Source: Oceanicola sp.
Lineage (GTDB): Bacteria; Pseudomonadota; Alphaproteobacteria; Rhodobacterales; Rhodobacteraceae
Length of the DNA: 64,000 nt
Reading direction: 5' to 3'
NCBI GenBank assembly: GCA_017792405.1
Contig: CP051231.1
Location: 1,528,011-1,592,010 of the forward strand
In this document: positions 63,766 through 64,000 of the stretch, piece by piece
Position numbering within the stretch: position 1 is the stretch's first letter
How the letters are laid out: every line of letters starts with the position of its first letter
Made by a program: the position numbers and the translations under genes
The notes under the pieces: generated by a model
What the model was told of the DNA's origin: nothing
Seen by the model: only the letters and a program-made list of their open reading frames with translations
The model's database searches: none

Positions 63766-64000
63766 GGCCGATTTGTTTCAAAACGTCAGTATCATTCCCG
63801 CCGCAGAAGCTGACGCGCTTAACCGCTTGTTGGCTCCTGTGGCGCAAATTGGACGGTATGGACATGGGGGGCCGCACTTCCCCCGCCGCCCAGAACGGGC
63901 CTGCACTTCACCCCCGCACCGCTCAGCCGTGTCTGACCGGGGGATTTGCGGCCCACTCTTGCGCCGTTCCCCGTCGCGGCTCCCTGACTTGCCTTCCAGA
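63766..64000. other. Right-edge region, no confident gene
   Basis: The last 235 bases carry no convincing coding signal on either strand; the small minus-strand frame here is a shadow of the methyltransferase end. The sequence is GC-rich and includes a run of proline/glycine-coding triplets in several frames. A gene of the corrinoid cluster could begin beyond the edge. Confidence 0.3.

Overview
The window is a gene-dense, GC-rich chromosomal segment of an alphaproteobacterium, most likely a Rhodobacteraceae (Roseobacter-group) species. The main reasons are the dusB(nifR3)-ntrB-ntrC-ntrY-ntrX block followed by trkA-trkH-hfq-hflX, an NtrC that lacks the sigma-54 contact motif as in Rhodobacter capsulatus, the fused ispDF gene, the double-length dCTP deaminase, the DUF177-rpmF-plsX-fabH-ihfA-merR-tRNA-Pro order, and small conserved proteins best known from this group. 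No insertion sequence, integrase, prophage or CRISPR array was seen.

Positions 1-10 kb hold hemB, a SYLF-domain lipoprotein, a secreted tannase/feruloyl-esterase-like enzyme, a DEAD-box helicase with a long basic glycine-rich tail, a beta-hydroxyacid dehydrogenase, a penicillin-acylase-family hydrolase and a membrane-anchored protein of unknown function. Positions 10-28.4 kb hold, mostly on the minus strand, the nitrogen regulatory block (dusB, ntrBC, ntrYX) and the trkA/trkH/hfq/hflX block. Between ntrX and trkA sits about 6.3 kb of extra genes: a secreted CHAT-domain (caspase-like) protein overlapping a secreted helical-repeat partner, a CHAP-domain lipoprotein, and a chemoreceptor with a nitrate-sensing NIT domain.

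Positions 28.5-38.5 kb hold ispDF-pgpA-cinA (overlapping genes), a COQ10/RatA-like protein, hpt, a Sel1-repeat protein with a hairpin in its leader, a cytochrome c' and diheme cytochrome c pair, a four-gene minus-strand operon (lipA, two related secreted proteins, a cystathionine gamma-lyase-like enzyme) and a peroxiredoxin. Positions 38.6-50.4 kb hold a small conserved protein, a putative ornithine-lipid acyltransferase, msrB, a TPR protein, bamE, the DUF177-rpmF-plsX-fabH fatty acid/ribosome cluster, ihfA, a MerR regulator with an acidic repeat domain, tRNA-Pro(GGG), a dCTP deaminase, an OxyR-like LysR regulator and a VIT1/CCC1-type transporter.

Positions 50.4-64 kb hold a tandem terminator-like repeat, two small or regulatory proteins of unknown role, an MttB-family (non-pyrrolysine) methyltransferase, a DUF2270 membrane protein, guaA, a sulfotransferase-like gene, a carnitine-CoA-ligase-like gene, rlmE, ppx/gppA, and at the right edge a three-gene run: a small 'virulence factor'-family protein, a MetF-like methylenetetrahydrofolate reductase and a methyltetrahydrofolate:corrinoid methyltransferase. 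With the MttB homologue these suggest corrinoid- and tetrahydrofolate-dependent demethylation of a quaternary amine such as glycine betaine; the rest of such a cluster would lie beyond the right edge. The strongest candidates for something under-described are the secreted CHAT/helical-repeat pair, this demethylation module with its small partner protein, the lipA-linked secreted paralogue pair, and several unexplained palindromic non-coding stretches.
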